This document shows, piece after piece, positions 15,109 to 23,716 of a stretch of DNA of 64,000 nucleotides. How positions within the stretch are numbered: position 1 is the first letter of the stretch; each line of letters begins with the position of its first letter. Below the pieces are notes generated by a model, which did not search any database, was not told the DNA's origin, and saw only the letters and a program-made list of their open reading frames with translations. The translations under genes and the position numbers were made by a program. Source of the stretch: Actinomadura flavalba DSM 45200 (lineage in GTDB: Bacteria; Actinomycetota; Actinomycetes; Streptosporangiales; Streptosporangiaceae); assembly GCF_000374305.1 (NCBI RefSeq), contig NZ_KB894093.1, forward strand, positions 1,426,001-1,490,000, given 5' to 3'.

Positions 15109-15202
15109 GGGCTAGGGCCCTTTTGGCACCGACGCAGAGGGCATGATCATCCTCCCTTCGGTCCGGATGATCATGCCCTCTGCGTCGGCGCGGCCCTAGC
15201 CC
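15109..15202. repeat. Hairpin 3: 94-bp nested inverted repeat
   Basis: Outer arms 15109-15119 and 15192-15202 (core GGGCTAGGGCC / GGCCCTAGCCC) enclose a perfect 24-bp inverted repeat (15129-15152 and 15165-15188) with a 12-nt loop. This is far longer than a normal terminator. It separates convergent genes (pabA ends 14968, HATPase gene ends 15249). It may act as a bidirectional terminator, a remnant of a mobile element end, or a recombination or replication-linked palindrome. Confidence 0.8.
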
Positions 15203-15248
15203 GGGTGGTTCGCGTGTATACGTCACTTGGTGGTGCGTGGTGTCTCGC

Positions 15249-15776
15249 TCAGGCGGGGTGGACGCGGCGGGGGGCGGCGTCGTGCCAGGTGGCGGCGTGG
15301 GACGCCGAAGTGTCGGGGAGGTCGGTGAACTCGGTGAGGACGGCGTGCGCCATGCGGGGCGCGGACGCGCTCGACCCGCCGGACTGGGGGGCGTCGACGC
15401 GGGCCCAGACCGTGGTCGAGCCGTGGTCGTGCCGGACGCCCCAGCTCTCGGCGAGCACCTCGACGATGCCGAGGCCCCGGCCGCCGAGCGAGGACAGGGT
15501 GCCCGGGCCCTTGCGCGGCTCGGTCATGGAGCCGCCGTCGGTGACGGCGAACTCCAGCGCGTCGCCGTAACGGGCCCAGGAGAGCCGGATCTGCCCGGAC
15601 GGCAGCGGACGCGCGTGGCGCAGCGCGTTGCTGAGAAGCTCACTGACGATGACGTGCGCGTCGTCGATGGCCGACTCGCAGACTCCGGCGGCGGTCAGTT
15701 CGCCGCTGAGGCGCCGACGGGCCAGCGAGACGCTGGACGCCGCGTGGGGAAGCATGGAGACGCTCGACGTCCTCAC
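15249..15776 (-). CDS. ATP-binding anti-sigma/serine-kinase-like protein (HATPase_c)
   Basis: The core (about 150 residues) is a GHKL ATPase of the RsbW/SpoIIAB-like group common in actinomycetes: VSELLSNALRHA (N box), AVTDGGS (G1) and GGRGLGIVEVLAESW (G2). There is no His-phosphorylation domain or membrane helix. Such proteins act as anti-sigma factors or small regulatory kinases, often paired with DUF397 or HTH proteins; no such partner is adjacent. The open frame extends to 15998, but the first 74 residues look noncoding. GTG 15776 is the suggested start and ATG 15755 is also possible; the ribosome binding site is ambiguous (GGGGAG abuts the GTG). Confidence 0.75.
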   Translation of the reverse strand: MRTSSVSMLPHAASSVSLARRRLSGELTAAGVCESAIDDAHVIVSELLSNALRHARPLPSGQIRLSWARYGDALEFAVTDGGSMTEPRKGPGTLSSLGGRGLGIVEVLAESWGVRHDHGSTTVWARVDAPQSGGSSASAPRMAHAVLTEFTDLPDTSASHAATWHDAAPRRVHPA

Positions 15777-16080
15777 CTCCCCGTTCCGTTCCGTTGGTTC
15801 CTCGCCCCTTCGGTACGACCGAAATGCCCGGTCGTGGGGTTCCGGAAACCCGAACTTAACGAACTCGCGCCGGCCGGGCGACGGCACCGCGTCGCGGACA
15901 CGGTCAACACCCCCGTCTGTGGCGGACATGGGAAACCCACTCTCGCTGACGATCCTTCTGAGGTCTATCCACCCACTGACGGAATACTCCTCACGCATAC
16001 GTTTCGTCCGTCACACCACGGCGACACTGTGCGTTTCCGCAAACGACCGCTCGCCTAACTGTTGAGTCAGCACAACGGCA

Positions 16081-17949
16081 TCACGGCGCGGGCGGCAGGA
16101 CGAGCCGCATCACCGTTCCGGGCCCGTCCGAAACCGGGTGCGCGGAGATGGCGCCGCCCTGCGCCTCGGTGAGCCGCCGCACGATGTACAGGCCGAGCCC
16201 GATGCCGCCGAACCGGCGCCGGTCGCCCGCCTCGCCCTGGACGAACCGCTCGAAGACCCGTTCGTGGTCGCCGGGGGCGATGCCGATGCCCTCGTCCCGG
16301 ACGGTCACCACGAGCCCGGCGGGCTCGGCGCGGGCCGTCACGGTGACCTTGCCGCCGTCGGGCGAGTACTTGAACGCGTTCTCCAGGAGCTGCCCGAGGA
16401 TGATGTCGGTGGCCATCGCGTCCCCGAGCGCCGCCGGGAAGCCGTCCGGAACGTCCAGATCGACGCTGTGCACGGTGGACAGCGACCGGAACCCGCCCGC
16501 GACGCCCTCCAGCACCCGCGTCAGGTCGAACGGCTCCAGCGTCACCGCCAGCTCGTCCGCCCCGGCGCGCGCGCCGAGCAGCAGGTGTTCCACCAGGCGG
16601 CCGAGCGACTGGGCGCGTTCGGCGATGGTGGCGACGGCGGAGCGGCGGTCGGCGTCGGACAGCTCGTCCCAGCGGTGCACGAGCGTGCTCGCGAACCCCT
16701 GCACGACGGTGATCGGGGTGCGCAGCTCGTGGCTGGTGGTGGCGAGGAACAGGTCCTTGGCCTCTTCGAGCGCCTTCGCCTCCGACACGTCGCGGATGTC
16801 GACGACGAGTTCGCCGGTCTCCTCGATCTCGGCGGCGACCGCGTGCAGCCAGCTTCCGGGGCGGCCGGGCGGCTCGAACGTCGTGCCCTCCCCCGGCGCG
16901 GGCGCCGCGAACGGCAGCGCGCCCCCGATGACCTCGGCGGCCGGACGTCCGGTGAGGGCACTGGCCGCCGGGTTCCATTGCCGGACGACGCGGTCGCGGT
17001 CGAGCACGGCGATGCCGTCGGCGCTGGAGTCGATGACGGCGCGTTCGTGCGCCCGCTGCCGGACGACGCGCTCGTAGGCGACGGCGTTGCCGACCGCGAC
17101 ACCGGCGTGCCCGGCCAGCAGTTCCAGCAGCTCCAGCTCGATGTGCCCGACCTTGCGGCCGGAGAACAGCGCGTACAGCGCGCCGTAGGGACGGTTCTGG
17201 AGGAACGACAGGCCGAGCGCGATCGTGTGCAGCCCGTCCAGCTCCGACCAGACGAGCTCCGACAGCCGCTCGGCGCCGGTGGCGAGCATGACCGTCTTCT
17301 CCGACCGCAGCGCCTCCCCGACCAGGCTGGTGCGCAGCGCGGCGCCGGTGCCGCGCATCCGGTCGGGCAGGCCGGACAGGCTGACGAGCGTCAGCCGGTC
17401 GCCGTCGATGCGGACGAAACCGCCCGCGTCGGCGCCGGTCAGCTCGATGAGCGCGGCCGTGATGCGGTCGAGGACGGTGGCCAGGTCGAGTTCGGCGTTG
17501 AGGTCGGCGACGATGTCGTTGAGGCGCCGCACCAGCCGGGCCCGCTCGGCCATGTGGTGCTGGGCGCCGTCGTCCTCGTCGGCCGGGTGGTAGACGCCGA
17601 CCCAGCCGAGCCGCTGCCCGGACGCGTCCTTCAGCAGGCTGGTGTCGATGCGGACGTCGATGAGGCCGCCGTCCTTGCGGAAGCGGCGCGTCGCGATGGA
17701 GATGCGGCCGCCGTCGCCGGACGGGCGGGTGAGCAGCCGCTCCTGGACGGCGTTGTGCTCGGCCTTCAGCTCGTCGGGCACGAGCGGCGGGACGCGGCCG
17801 GTCATCTCGGCGGCGCTCCAGCCGAACATGCGCTCGGCCGCCGGGTTCCACACGGTGACGCGGGACCGGTGGTCGACGGCGATGATCGCGTCGGCGGCGG
17901 ATTCGAGGACCGCGCGGGCGATCGGGTCGTGGGCGTGCACGTCCTTCAT
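16081..17949 (-). CDS. Cytoplasmic PAS-GAF-PAS sensor histidine kinase
   Basis: A 622-residue soluble kinase. PAS 1 (about 10-125, SAADAIIAVDHRSRVTVWNPA), a GAF domain (about 150-290, VLDRITAALIELTGA), PAS 2 (about 303-395, SSADGIAVLDRDR), then HisKA with the H box TSHELRTPITVV (His about 413) and an ATPase domain with NAFKYSPDGG, DEGIGI and FGGIGLGLYIVRRL. No membrane segments, so it senses intracellular cues such as redox, light or metabolites. No response regulator gene is nearby, making it an orphan kinase. It lies 81 bp downstream of cytX on the same strand and could be read from the same riboswitch-controlled transcript. Confidence 0.9.
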   Translation of the reverse strand: MKDVHAHDPIARAVLESAADAIIAVDHRSRVTVWNPAAERMFGWSAAEMTGRVPPLVPDELKAEHNAVQERLLTRPSGDGGRISIATRRFRKDGGLIDVRIDTSLLKDASGQRLGWVGVYHPADEDDGAQHHMAERARLVRRLNDIVADLNAELDLATVLDRITAALIELTGADAGGFVRIDGDRLTLVSLSGLPDRMRGTGAALRTSLVGEALRSEKTVMLATGAERLSELVWSELDGLHTIALGLSFLQNRPYGALYALFSGRKVGHIELELLELLAGHAGVAVGNAVAYERVVRQRAHERAVIDSSADGIAVLDRDRVVRQWNPAASALTGRPAAEVIGGALPFAAPAPGEGTTFEPPGRPGSWLHAVAAEIEETGELVVDIRDVSEAKALEEAKDLFLATTSHELRTPITVVQGFASTLVHRWDELSDADRRSAVATIAERAQSLGRLVEHLLLGARAGADELAVTLEPFDLTRVLEGVAGGFRSLSTVHSVDLDVPDGFPAALGDAMATDIILGQLLENAFKYSPDGGKVTVTARAEPAGLVVTVRDEGIGIAPGDHERVFERFVQGEAGDRRRFGGIGLGLYIVRRLTEAQGGAISAHPVSDGPGTVMRLVLPPAP

Positions 17950-18030
17950 CGTGCCACCGGATCATGGGGGTGCGCCGGGCAACCACCACGGAAAGGTTCT
18001 CGCATCGCGGGGGGTCCCGCCGGAAGAACG

Positions 18031-19359
18031 TCACGAACGCCGGGAACGGTCCAGCCTTCCGGCGAGCGCGGCGGCGGCGCCCGCGACGAGGAACGAGAAC
18101 AGCGACGCGCTCATCCAGCCCTGCGCGGTGAAGTGCACCAGTTCCTGGACGCGCGTCCAGAACGCCGCCCACCAGCCGACCGAGCCCGGGTAGATGAGCT
18201 GGTAGACGGCGAAGCCCGCCGCCCACGCGGCGATCATGCCCCAGCGGGACGGGGCGTCGCGCCCTGTGTCCCAGCCGCGCCGCCCGCTGCCGAGGAAGAA
18301 GTCGGCGGCCAGCACGCCGAGCATCGGCACGAACACCGACCCGATCAGCGACAGGAACCCGGCGTAGTCCCCGATGTTGAAGATCAGCGCCAGCACGGTG
18401 ATGCCGGTGCCGAGCGCGACGCACAGCACGCGGCGGTCGGCGCGCGGCACGAGGTTCTGGATCGACACGGCCGTGGAGTAGACGTTCGCGAACGACTGGT
18501 CGGCCTCGCGCAGCACGAAGATGCCGAAGAACAGGACGCCGAGCGGCACCGCCAGGAACGGGTCGAACACCTTCTCGGTGTTCCCCGCGACCATCGCGAG
18601 CGCGAGGAGGCCGAGGACGTAGGCGAAGATCTGCGTGGCCGAGTAGCCGACGGCGGCGGCGCCGAACGCGCTGCGCGCCGTGCGGGAGTGCCGGGTGTAG
18701 TCGGCGGCGACCGGCACCCACGAGATCGACACGGCCAGCGCGGCGTCGGCGCCGATCCAGAAGCCGCCCCAGTCGCCCGCCGTCAGGTCGGGGAGCGGGC
18801 CGGTGAGGAACCGGACGTAGAAGTAGACGAGCGCGACGAACACCGCCACCGTCACGTAGCGGCGCAGCAGCCGGACCGAGCCGAGCGGCCAGATCGTGAG
18901 CGCCGTCGTCAGCACGCCCGCCGCGACGACGTAGACCCAGCGGGGAATCCCGTCGTACAGCGCGGACGCGGCGTCGGCGATGACGATCAGCTCGAACGTC
19001 CCCCAGCCGACGAGCTGCGCGATGTTCAGCACCGTCGGCACGTACGACAGCCGCGCGCCGAACAGGCCGCGCAGCAGCACCATCGCGGGCTGCCCGGTGC
19101 GGGCGCCGGGCGCGGCGGCCAGTCCGAGCATGAGCCCGCCGAGGACGGTGCCGACCGTCATCGCGACGATGCCCGCGACGATCGACAGCGTCGGGTTCCC
19201 GGCCGCGTCCGGCGCGAGGACCGTGTACGCGCCGGAGAACGCGAAGAGGCTGACGCCGAGGTTGGCCCAGAACGCGGACTGGTCCCAGAAGCCGAGGACC
19301 TTGGGGGCCGGTTCGTCGAGGGTGAACGGCACTTCGGACGTCTTGGCGGTGGCCGCCAC
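18031..19359 (-). CDS. cytX: CytX-like NCS1 permease for hydroxymethylpyrimidine
   Basis: A 442-residue NCS1 (nucleobase:cation symporter-1) transporter with about 12 membrane helices. NCS1 features include the FWDQSAFWANLGVSL start of helix 1, helix-3 GQLVGWGTF-like segment (AQLVGWGTFELIV) and PVAADYTRH in the middle. The gene is preceded by a TPP riboswitch, the hallmark of CytX, the predicted transporter of the thiamine pyrimidine precursor HMP. GTG 19359 follows the riboswitch 3' end, whose GUAGGGAG supplies the ribosome binding site. TenA, which makes HMP from degraded thiamine, is at 29804. Substrate assignment rests on family plus riboswitch. Confidence 0.88.
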   Translation of the reverse strand: MAATAKTSEVPFTLDEPAPKVLGFWDQSAFWANLGVSLFAFSGAYTVLAPDAAGNPTLSIVAGIVAMTVGTVLGGLMLGLAAAPGARTGQPAMVLLRGLFGARLSYVPTVLNIAQLVGWGTFELIVIADAASALYDGIPRWVYVVAAGVLTTALTIWPLGSVRLLRRYVTVAVFVALVYFYVRFLTGPLPDLTAGDWGGFWIGADAALAVSISWVPVAADYTRHSRTARSAFGAAAVGYSATQIFAYVLGLLALAMVAGNTEKVFDPFLAVPLGVLFFGIFVLREADQSFANVYSTAVSIQNLVPRADRRVLCVALGTGITVLALIFNIGDYAGFLSLIGSVFVPMLGVLAADFFLGSGRRGWDTGRDAPSRWGMIAAWAAGFAVYQLIYPGSVGWWAAFWTRVQELVHFTAQGWMSASLFSFLVAGAAAALAGRLDRSRRS

Positions 19360-19365
19360 GACACA

Positions 19366-19455
19366 CGCTCCCTACGCCGGCATGATCCGGACAGGTTCTG
19401 CGGTCGGCGACGCGATCGTCGTCGCCCTCTCAGCCCGTCAGCCCGGACTCCCGCG
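19366..19455 (-). promoter_or_regulatory. TPP (THI-box) riboswitch upstream of cytX
   Basis: Read on the minus strand, the conserved TPP aptamer elements occur in order: CGGGAG, the pyrimidine-sensing GGGCTGAGAGGG, a variable P3a stem (GCGACGACGATCGCGTCGC-like hairpin), CAGAACCTG, CCGGATCATGCCGG and GCGTAGGGAG. The last element contains the ribosome binding site of cytX, so TPP binding would sequester it and block translation directly. This matches actinobacterial THI elements that act on translation initiation. Confidence 0.95.
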
Positions 19456-19488
19456 CGGTGAAAAGAACAGACGGCAGCGTACCGCCCC

Positions 19489-19824
19489 TTATGCGACGTG
19501 CGGTGGTGCGTCCCCGCTCGCGTCCATCGGGAGGCCCGACGCGTGCCAGCCCTGCATCCCGTCGGCGACGTTCTTGGCGAGCCAGCCCGCCTGGTTCAGC
19601 GCCACCGTGACCTGCGCGGAGCGGGCGCCGGAGCGGCAGATGACGAAGACCTCGCGGTCCTGCGGGATCTCGGCGGCGCGGTCGTTCAGCTCGGTCATCG
19701 GGATGTGGACGGCCTCGGGCGCGTGGCCCGCGTCCCACTCGTCCTGCTCGCGGACGTCGAGCAGGTAGCCGTCGGCGGGGACGTCGGCCGCGTCCACGGC
19801 CGGAACGTCGTTTCCGAAGAACAT
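19489..19824 (-). CDS. Single-domain rhodanese with CRSGAR active site
   Basis: A 111-residue cytosolic rhodanese: LLDVREQDEWDAGHAPEAVHIP and the catalytic loop VICRSGARSAQ (Cys near residue 63), followed by NVADGMQGW. CRSGAR is the common loop of GlpE-like single-domain sulfurtransferases. ATG 19824 is favoured because AGGGAG lies nine bases upstream; an ATG two codons earlier (19830) overlaps that site. It lies on the same strand as cytX, just upstream of its riboswitch. Sulfur transfer for thiamine or other cofactors is possible but not shown by the sequence. Confidence 0.9.
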   Translation of the reverse strand: MFFGNDVPAVDAADVPADGYLLDVREQDEWDAGHAPEAVHIPMTELNDRAAEIPQDREVFVICRSGARSAQVTVALNQAGWLAKNVADGMQGWHASGLPMDASGDAPPHVA

Positions 19825-19870
19825 GCGCATCTCCCTGGAACCGCGCGGACGTGCCGCGCGTCGAACTCTC

Positions 19871-20299
19871 ATGCGGTATCGGACCCTCGCGCTCACCACG
19901 CCCGGCCTCGCCCTGATCCTGTCACTGGCGGCCTGCGGCTCGGACGACGCCCCGGCGGGGCCGTCCAAGGTGGCTCCCACGCACACGTCCCCCGAAACCC
20001 TCACCGTCCAGGTCAAAGCGGATAAGGACGCCGCGCCCACCACCTGGACCCTGACCTGTGACCCCGTCGGCGGCGACCATCCCGCCGGGCAGAAGGCGTG
20101 CGCCGCCCTCAAGGCGGCCCCCGAAGCGCTCAAGACGCCCCCCACCGGGCAGATGTGCACCACCATCTATGGCGGTCCCGAGACTGCCACCCTCACCGGC
20201 ACCTGGCAGGGTGCGCCGATCAAGGCCGATTTCAAGCGCACCGACGGCTGCGCCATGACCCGCTGGGACAAGCTCGCCCCCGTCTTCACTCCGCGCTGA
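19871..20299 (+). CDS. SSI-like (subtilisin-inhibitor family) lipoprotein
   Basis: A 142-residue exported protein with a lipobox (SLAACG, Cys near residue 18). The mature part resembles the Streptomyces subtilisin inhibitor fold: LTCDPVGGDHPAGQKAC, then MCTTIYGGPETATLTGTWQG and a final GCAMTRWDKLAP. Four cysteines after the lipobox could form the two SSI disulfides. SSI proteins inhibit secreted serine proteases; this membrane-tethered form would act at the cell surface. The reactive-site P1 residue around PPTGQMC is uncertain, so it may have lost inhibition. The 3' end overlaps the convergent GbsR-like gene by 14 bp. Confidence 0.75.
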   Translation: MRYRTLALTTPGLALILSLAACGSDDAPAGPSKVAPTHTSPETLTVQVKADKDAAPTTWTLTCDPVGGDHPAGQKACAALKAAPEALKTPPTGQMCTTIYGGPETATLTGTWQGAPIKADFKRTDGCAMTRWDKLAPVFTPR

Positions 20300-21011
20300 C
20301 GTCCGGCGCCCGGGCGTGCAGCACGTCCCGGGCCTGTTCGGCGGCGCGGGTGAGGCTCTCGGTGACGAAGTCCAGGTAGCGGGCGATGTTCTCCAGCCGT
20401 GCGGCGGCGGGTGTCCCGGCGCCGAGCACGCGCACGCCCTCGCGCGCCGTCGTGGCGAACGCGTCGTTGGAGCGCGCGCTGGCGAGCATCGCCTGGTGCC
20501 ACAGCTCGGCGTCGACGACGTAGCGTTCGCGGCGTCCGTCGCGCTCGCGGCGGACGAGCGCCTGGCCCTCCATGAACGCGATCGCCTTGGACACCGACGC
20601 CGGGCTGACCTGGAGCCGCTGGACGAGTTCGGCCGAGGTGAGGCTGCCGGTGTCGGTGGTGTACAGGCAGCCGAGCACGCGCGCCATCATCTGCGGCAGG
20701 CCCTGCGCCATGAGCGCGGTGACGAACGCCTCCTGGTACTCGTGCACGGCCTCGGGGTCGCGCCCGTGCGGCTGCGGGGCCGGTTCGGGCGTGCGGGCGG
20801 AGCCCTGCCCGCGCCGCCGCGCGCGTCGCTCGGTGGCGCGGTGGGCCAGCTCGGCGCGGTAGGCGCCGGGACCGCCGTTGCGCATCACCTCGCGGGTGAT
20901 CGTGGACGTGGGGCGGTCGAGGGCGCGGGCGATCTGCGCGTAGGGCAGGCCGTCGGCGAGGCCCTGCGCGATCTGGCGGCGTTCCTGCTGGGTGAGTCTG
21001 CCTCCGGGCAT
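20286..21011 (-). CDS. GbsR/MarR-family regulator with extra N-terminal HTH
   Basis: A 241-residue regulator with two DNA-binding parts. Residues 1-50 form an IS30-like helix-turn-helix (LTQQERRQIAQGLADG, YAQIARALDRPTSTITRE). Residues about 85-225 form a GbsR/MarR winged helix (GLPQMMARVLGCLYTTD, SAELVQRLQVSPASVSKAI, RRERDGRRERYVV). It is divergent from a DUF4097-DrrA-DrrB operon, a very common pairing in actinomycetes, so it most likely represses that exporter. The promoter region between them carries inverted repeats that could be operators. The ligand is unknown. Confidence 0.88.
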   Translation of the reverse strand: MPGGRLTQQERRQIAQGLADGLPYAQIARALDRPTSTITREVMRNGGPGAYRAELAHRATERRARRRGQGSARTPEPAPQPHGRDPEAVHEYQEAFVTALMAQGLPQMMARVLGCLYTTDTGSLTSAELVQRLQVSPASVSKAIAFMEGQALVRRERDGRRERYVVDAELWHQAMLASARSNDAFATTAREGVRVLGAGTPAAARLENIARYLDFVTESLTRAAEQARDVLHARAPDVSAE

Positions 21012-21073
21012 CGCGCGCTCTCCTCGGGGTGTCGTCCGGCTGCCGTGGTGGGGCCACCTTAGCTTTCATGCTC

Positions 21074-21135
21074 ATTTCATTGCAACGTAACCGCTTCGAT
21101 GGTTGCGTTAGCGTTCAGCCTGGATGCAATGAAAT
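21074..21135. promoter_or_regulatory. Interrupted palindrome in the GbsR / DUF4097 divergent region
   Basis: Perfect 11-bp inverted arms ATTTCATTGCA (21074-21084) and TGCAATGAAAT (21125-21135) flank a smaller inverted repeat AACGTAACC / GGTTGCGTT (21085-21110). The region is much AT-richer than its surroundings and lies upstream of both divergent genes. It is a candidate operator for the GbsR/MarR regulator. Confidence 0.55.
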
Positions 21136-21247
21136 ATTTATCTTCACCTGCATAGATGCTGTTCGGTTGCAAAGATCGCGTTGCAGAAAACTGTGAAGGC
21201 AACGTAGCTTTAGCGATGTCGAAAGCAGTTGAACGCAGGAGGACACG

Positions 21248-21904
21248 ATGCAGTTCCCCACCCCCGCCCCCATCACCGCCGTCATCGCCGTCCCCGCCGG
21301 ACGCGTCCAGGTGATCGCCGCCGACCGGCCGGACACCGTCGTCGAGATCCGGCCCGCGCGGCCGTCCAGCGGCCGGGACGTCAAGGCCGCCGAGCGGACG
21401 CGGGCCACGTTCCACGACGGCGTCCTGCGCGTCGAGTCCACGGCGAAGGACCGGCTGCTCGGCCCGTCCGGGTCGGCCGAGGTCACGGTGCGGCTCCCGG
21501 CCGGGTCGCGGGTCGAGGTCGCGACGGCGGGCGAGGTGCGCGGCGTCGGGCGGCTCGGCGACGTGACCGTCCAGGGCGCGACCGGGCCGGTCAAGCTGGA
21601 CGAGGCGTCGAGCGTCCGGCTCGACGTCGCCGCCGGTGACGTCCGCGTCGGCCGCCTCACCGGGTCCGGCGAGGTGACCGTCGCCCGGGGCGACGTCGAG
21701 ATCACCGAGGCCGTGCGCGGCACGCTCGCGCTGACCGTCCAGTCCGGCGCGATCACGGTCGGCGCCGCCCCCGGCGTCTCCGCCGCGCTGGACGCCGCCA
21801 CCCCGCACGGCCGCGTCACCAACGCCCTCCGCAACGACGGCGCCGTCGCACTGGACGTCCGCGCCACCACGTCCCACGGCGACATCGTCGCCCGCAGCCT
21901 CTGA
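21248..21904 (+). CDS. DUF4097-family beta-strand repeat protein
   Basis: A 218-residue cytosolic protein made of repeated short beta strands (patterns such as VTVRLPAGSRVEV, LGDVTVQGATGPVKL, GDVRVGRLTGSGEV and VARGDVEITEAVRG), the right-handed-helix-like DUF4097 repeat fold. AGGAGG lies seven bases before ATG 21248. It is the first gene of the operon with DrrA/DrrB-type exporter genes, 32 bp upstream of the ATPase. Members of this family accompany such ABC transporters widely, but their molecular job is not known. Confidence 0.85.
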   Translation: MQFPTPAPITAVIAVPAGRVQVIAADRPDTVVEIRPARPSSGRDVKAAERTRATFHDGVLRVESTAKDRLLGPSGSAEVTVRLPAGSRVEVATAGEVRGVGRLGDVTVQGATGPVKLDEASSVRLDVAAGDVRVGRLTGSGEVTVARGDVEITEAVRGTLALTVQSGAITVGAAPGVSAALDAATPHGRVTNALRNDGAVALDVRATTSHGDIVARSL

Positions 21905-21936
21905 ACCGTCCCCCACGTCCTCGAAGGAGCCCCCCC

Positions 21937-22883
<947 letters not shown>

Positions 22884-22887
<4 letters not shown>

Positions 22888-23666
22888 CCACCCCGACCCT
22901 CGCGCTGCGCGACTCCTCCACCATGGTCCGGCGGCAGCTCAAGCGGCTCGTCCGCTACCCGTCGATGACGATCCAGCTCATCGTCACGCCGGTCGTGCTG
23001 CTCCTGCTGTTCGTCTACGTCCTGGGCGGCACCCTCGGCACCGGTCTCGGCGGCGGGACGGGCGGCCGGTCCGCCTACGTGAACTACGTGGTGCCGGGCA
23101 TCCTGCTGCTGGCCGTGGTCACCGCCGCGACCGGCACGGCGGTCATGGTCGCGACGGACATGACGGAGGGCATCATCGCCCGGTTCCGGACGATGCGGAT
23201 CTCCCGGGGCTCGGTGCTGACCGGGCACGTCGTCGGCAGCGTCGTGCAGCAGCTCCTCGGCATGGCGGCCCTGTTCGGCATCGCGTTCGCGATCGGCTTC
23301 CGCCCGAACGCGACGGCCGTGGAGTGGCTGGCCGCCGTCGGCCTGCTCACCCTGTTCGCCGTGGCGATCACCTGGCTCGCGGTGGCGCTCGGCCTGAGGT
23401 CCCCGACCCCGGAGTCCGCGAGCAACGCCCCGATGCCCCTGATCCTCCTGCCCTTCCTGGGCAGCGGCTTCGTCCCCACCGACTCGATGCCCACCGCCCT
23501 GCGCTGGTTCGCCGACTACCAGCCCTTCACCCCCATCATGGAAACCCTCCGCGGCCTCCTCCTCGGCACCCCCATCGCCAACAGCGCCACCCTGGCCCTC
23601 ACCTGGTGCACGGCCATCACGGCCCTCTCCTACCTGTGGGCCAAGAAGACCTTCACCAAGCCCTGA
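22884..23666 (+). CDS. DrrB-type ABC exporter permease
   Basis: A 260-residue ABC-2 type permease with six membrane helices (first about 29-50, LIVTPVVLLLLFVYVLGG) and the ABC-2 region RFRTMRISRGSVLTGHVVGS, ending in NAPMPLILLPFLGSGFVPTDSMP and a final helix. It forms the membrane half of the exporter with the preceding ATPase. ATG 22884 overlaps the ATPase stop; the upstream open frame is not used. A hairpin terminator follows 14 bp after the stop. Confidence 0.92.
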
Positions 23667-23679
23667 CCCACCCACCCCG

Positions 23680-23712
23680 GGGCCGTCGGACCACCCGGTC
23701 CGGCGGCCCTTT
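23680..23712. terminator. Hairpin terminator between drrB-type and fpg-type genes
   Basis: Arms 23680-23692 and 23697-23709 (GGGCCGTCGGACC / GGTCCGGCGGCCC) pair over 13 bp with one wobble, followed by TTT. Two convergent genes end on either side. Confidence 0.8.
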
Positions 23713-23716
23713 CCGG

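Noticed and set aside
15109-15202. Insertion-sequence end
   Set aside because: No transposase gene or flanking target duplication is visible near the palindrome, so it is reported as an inverted repeat only.
16067-19366. A 1099-codon open frame on the minus strand across the kinase and permease genes
   Set aside because: It is an alternate-frame shadow typical of GC-rich DNA: Arg/Gly/Pro-rich low complexity, no domains, and it overlaps two well-supported genes.
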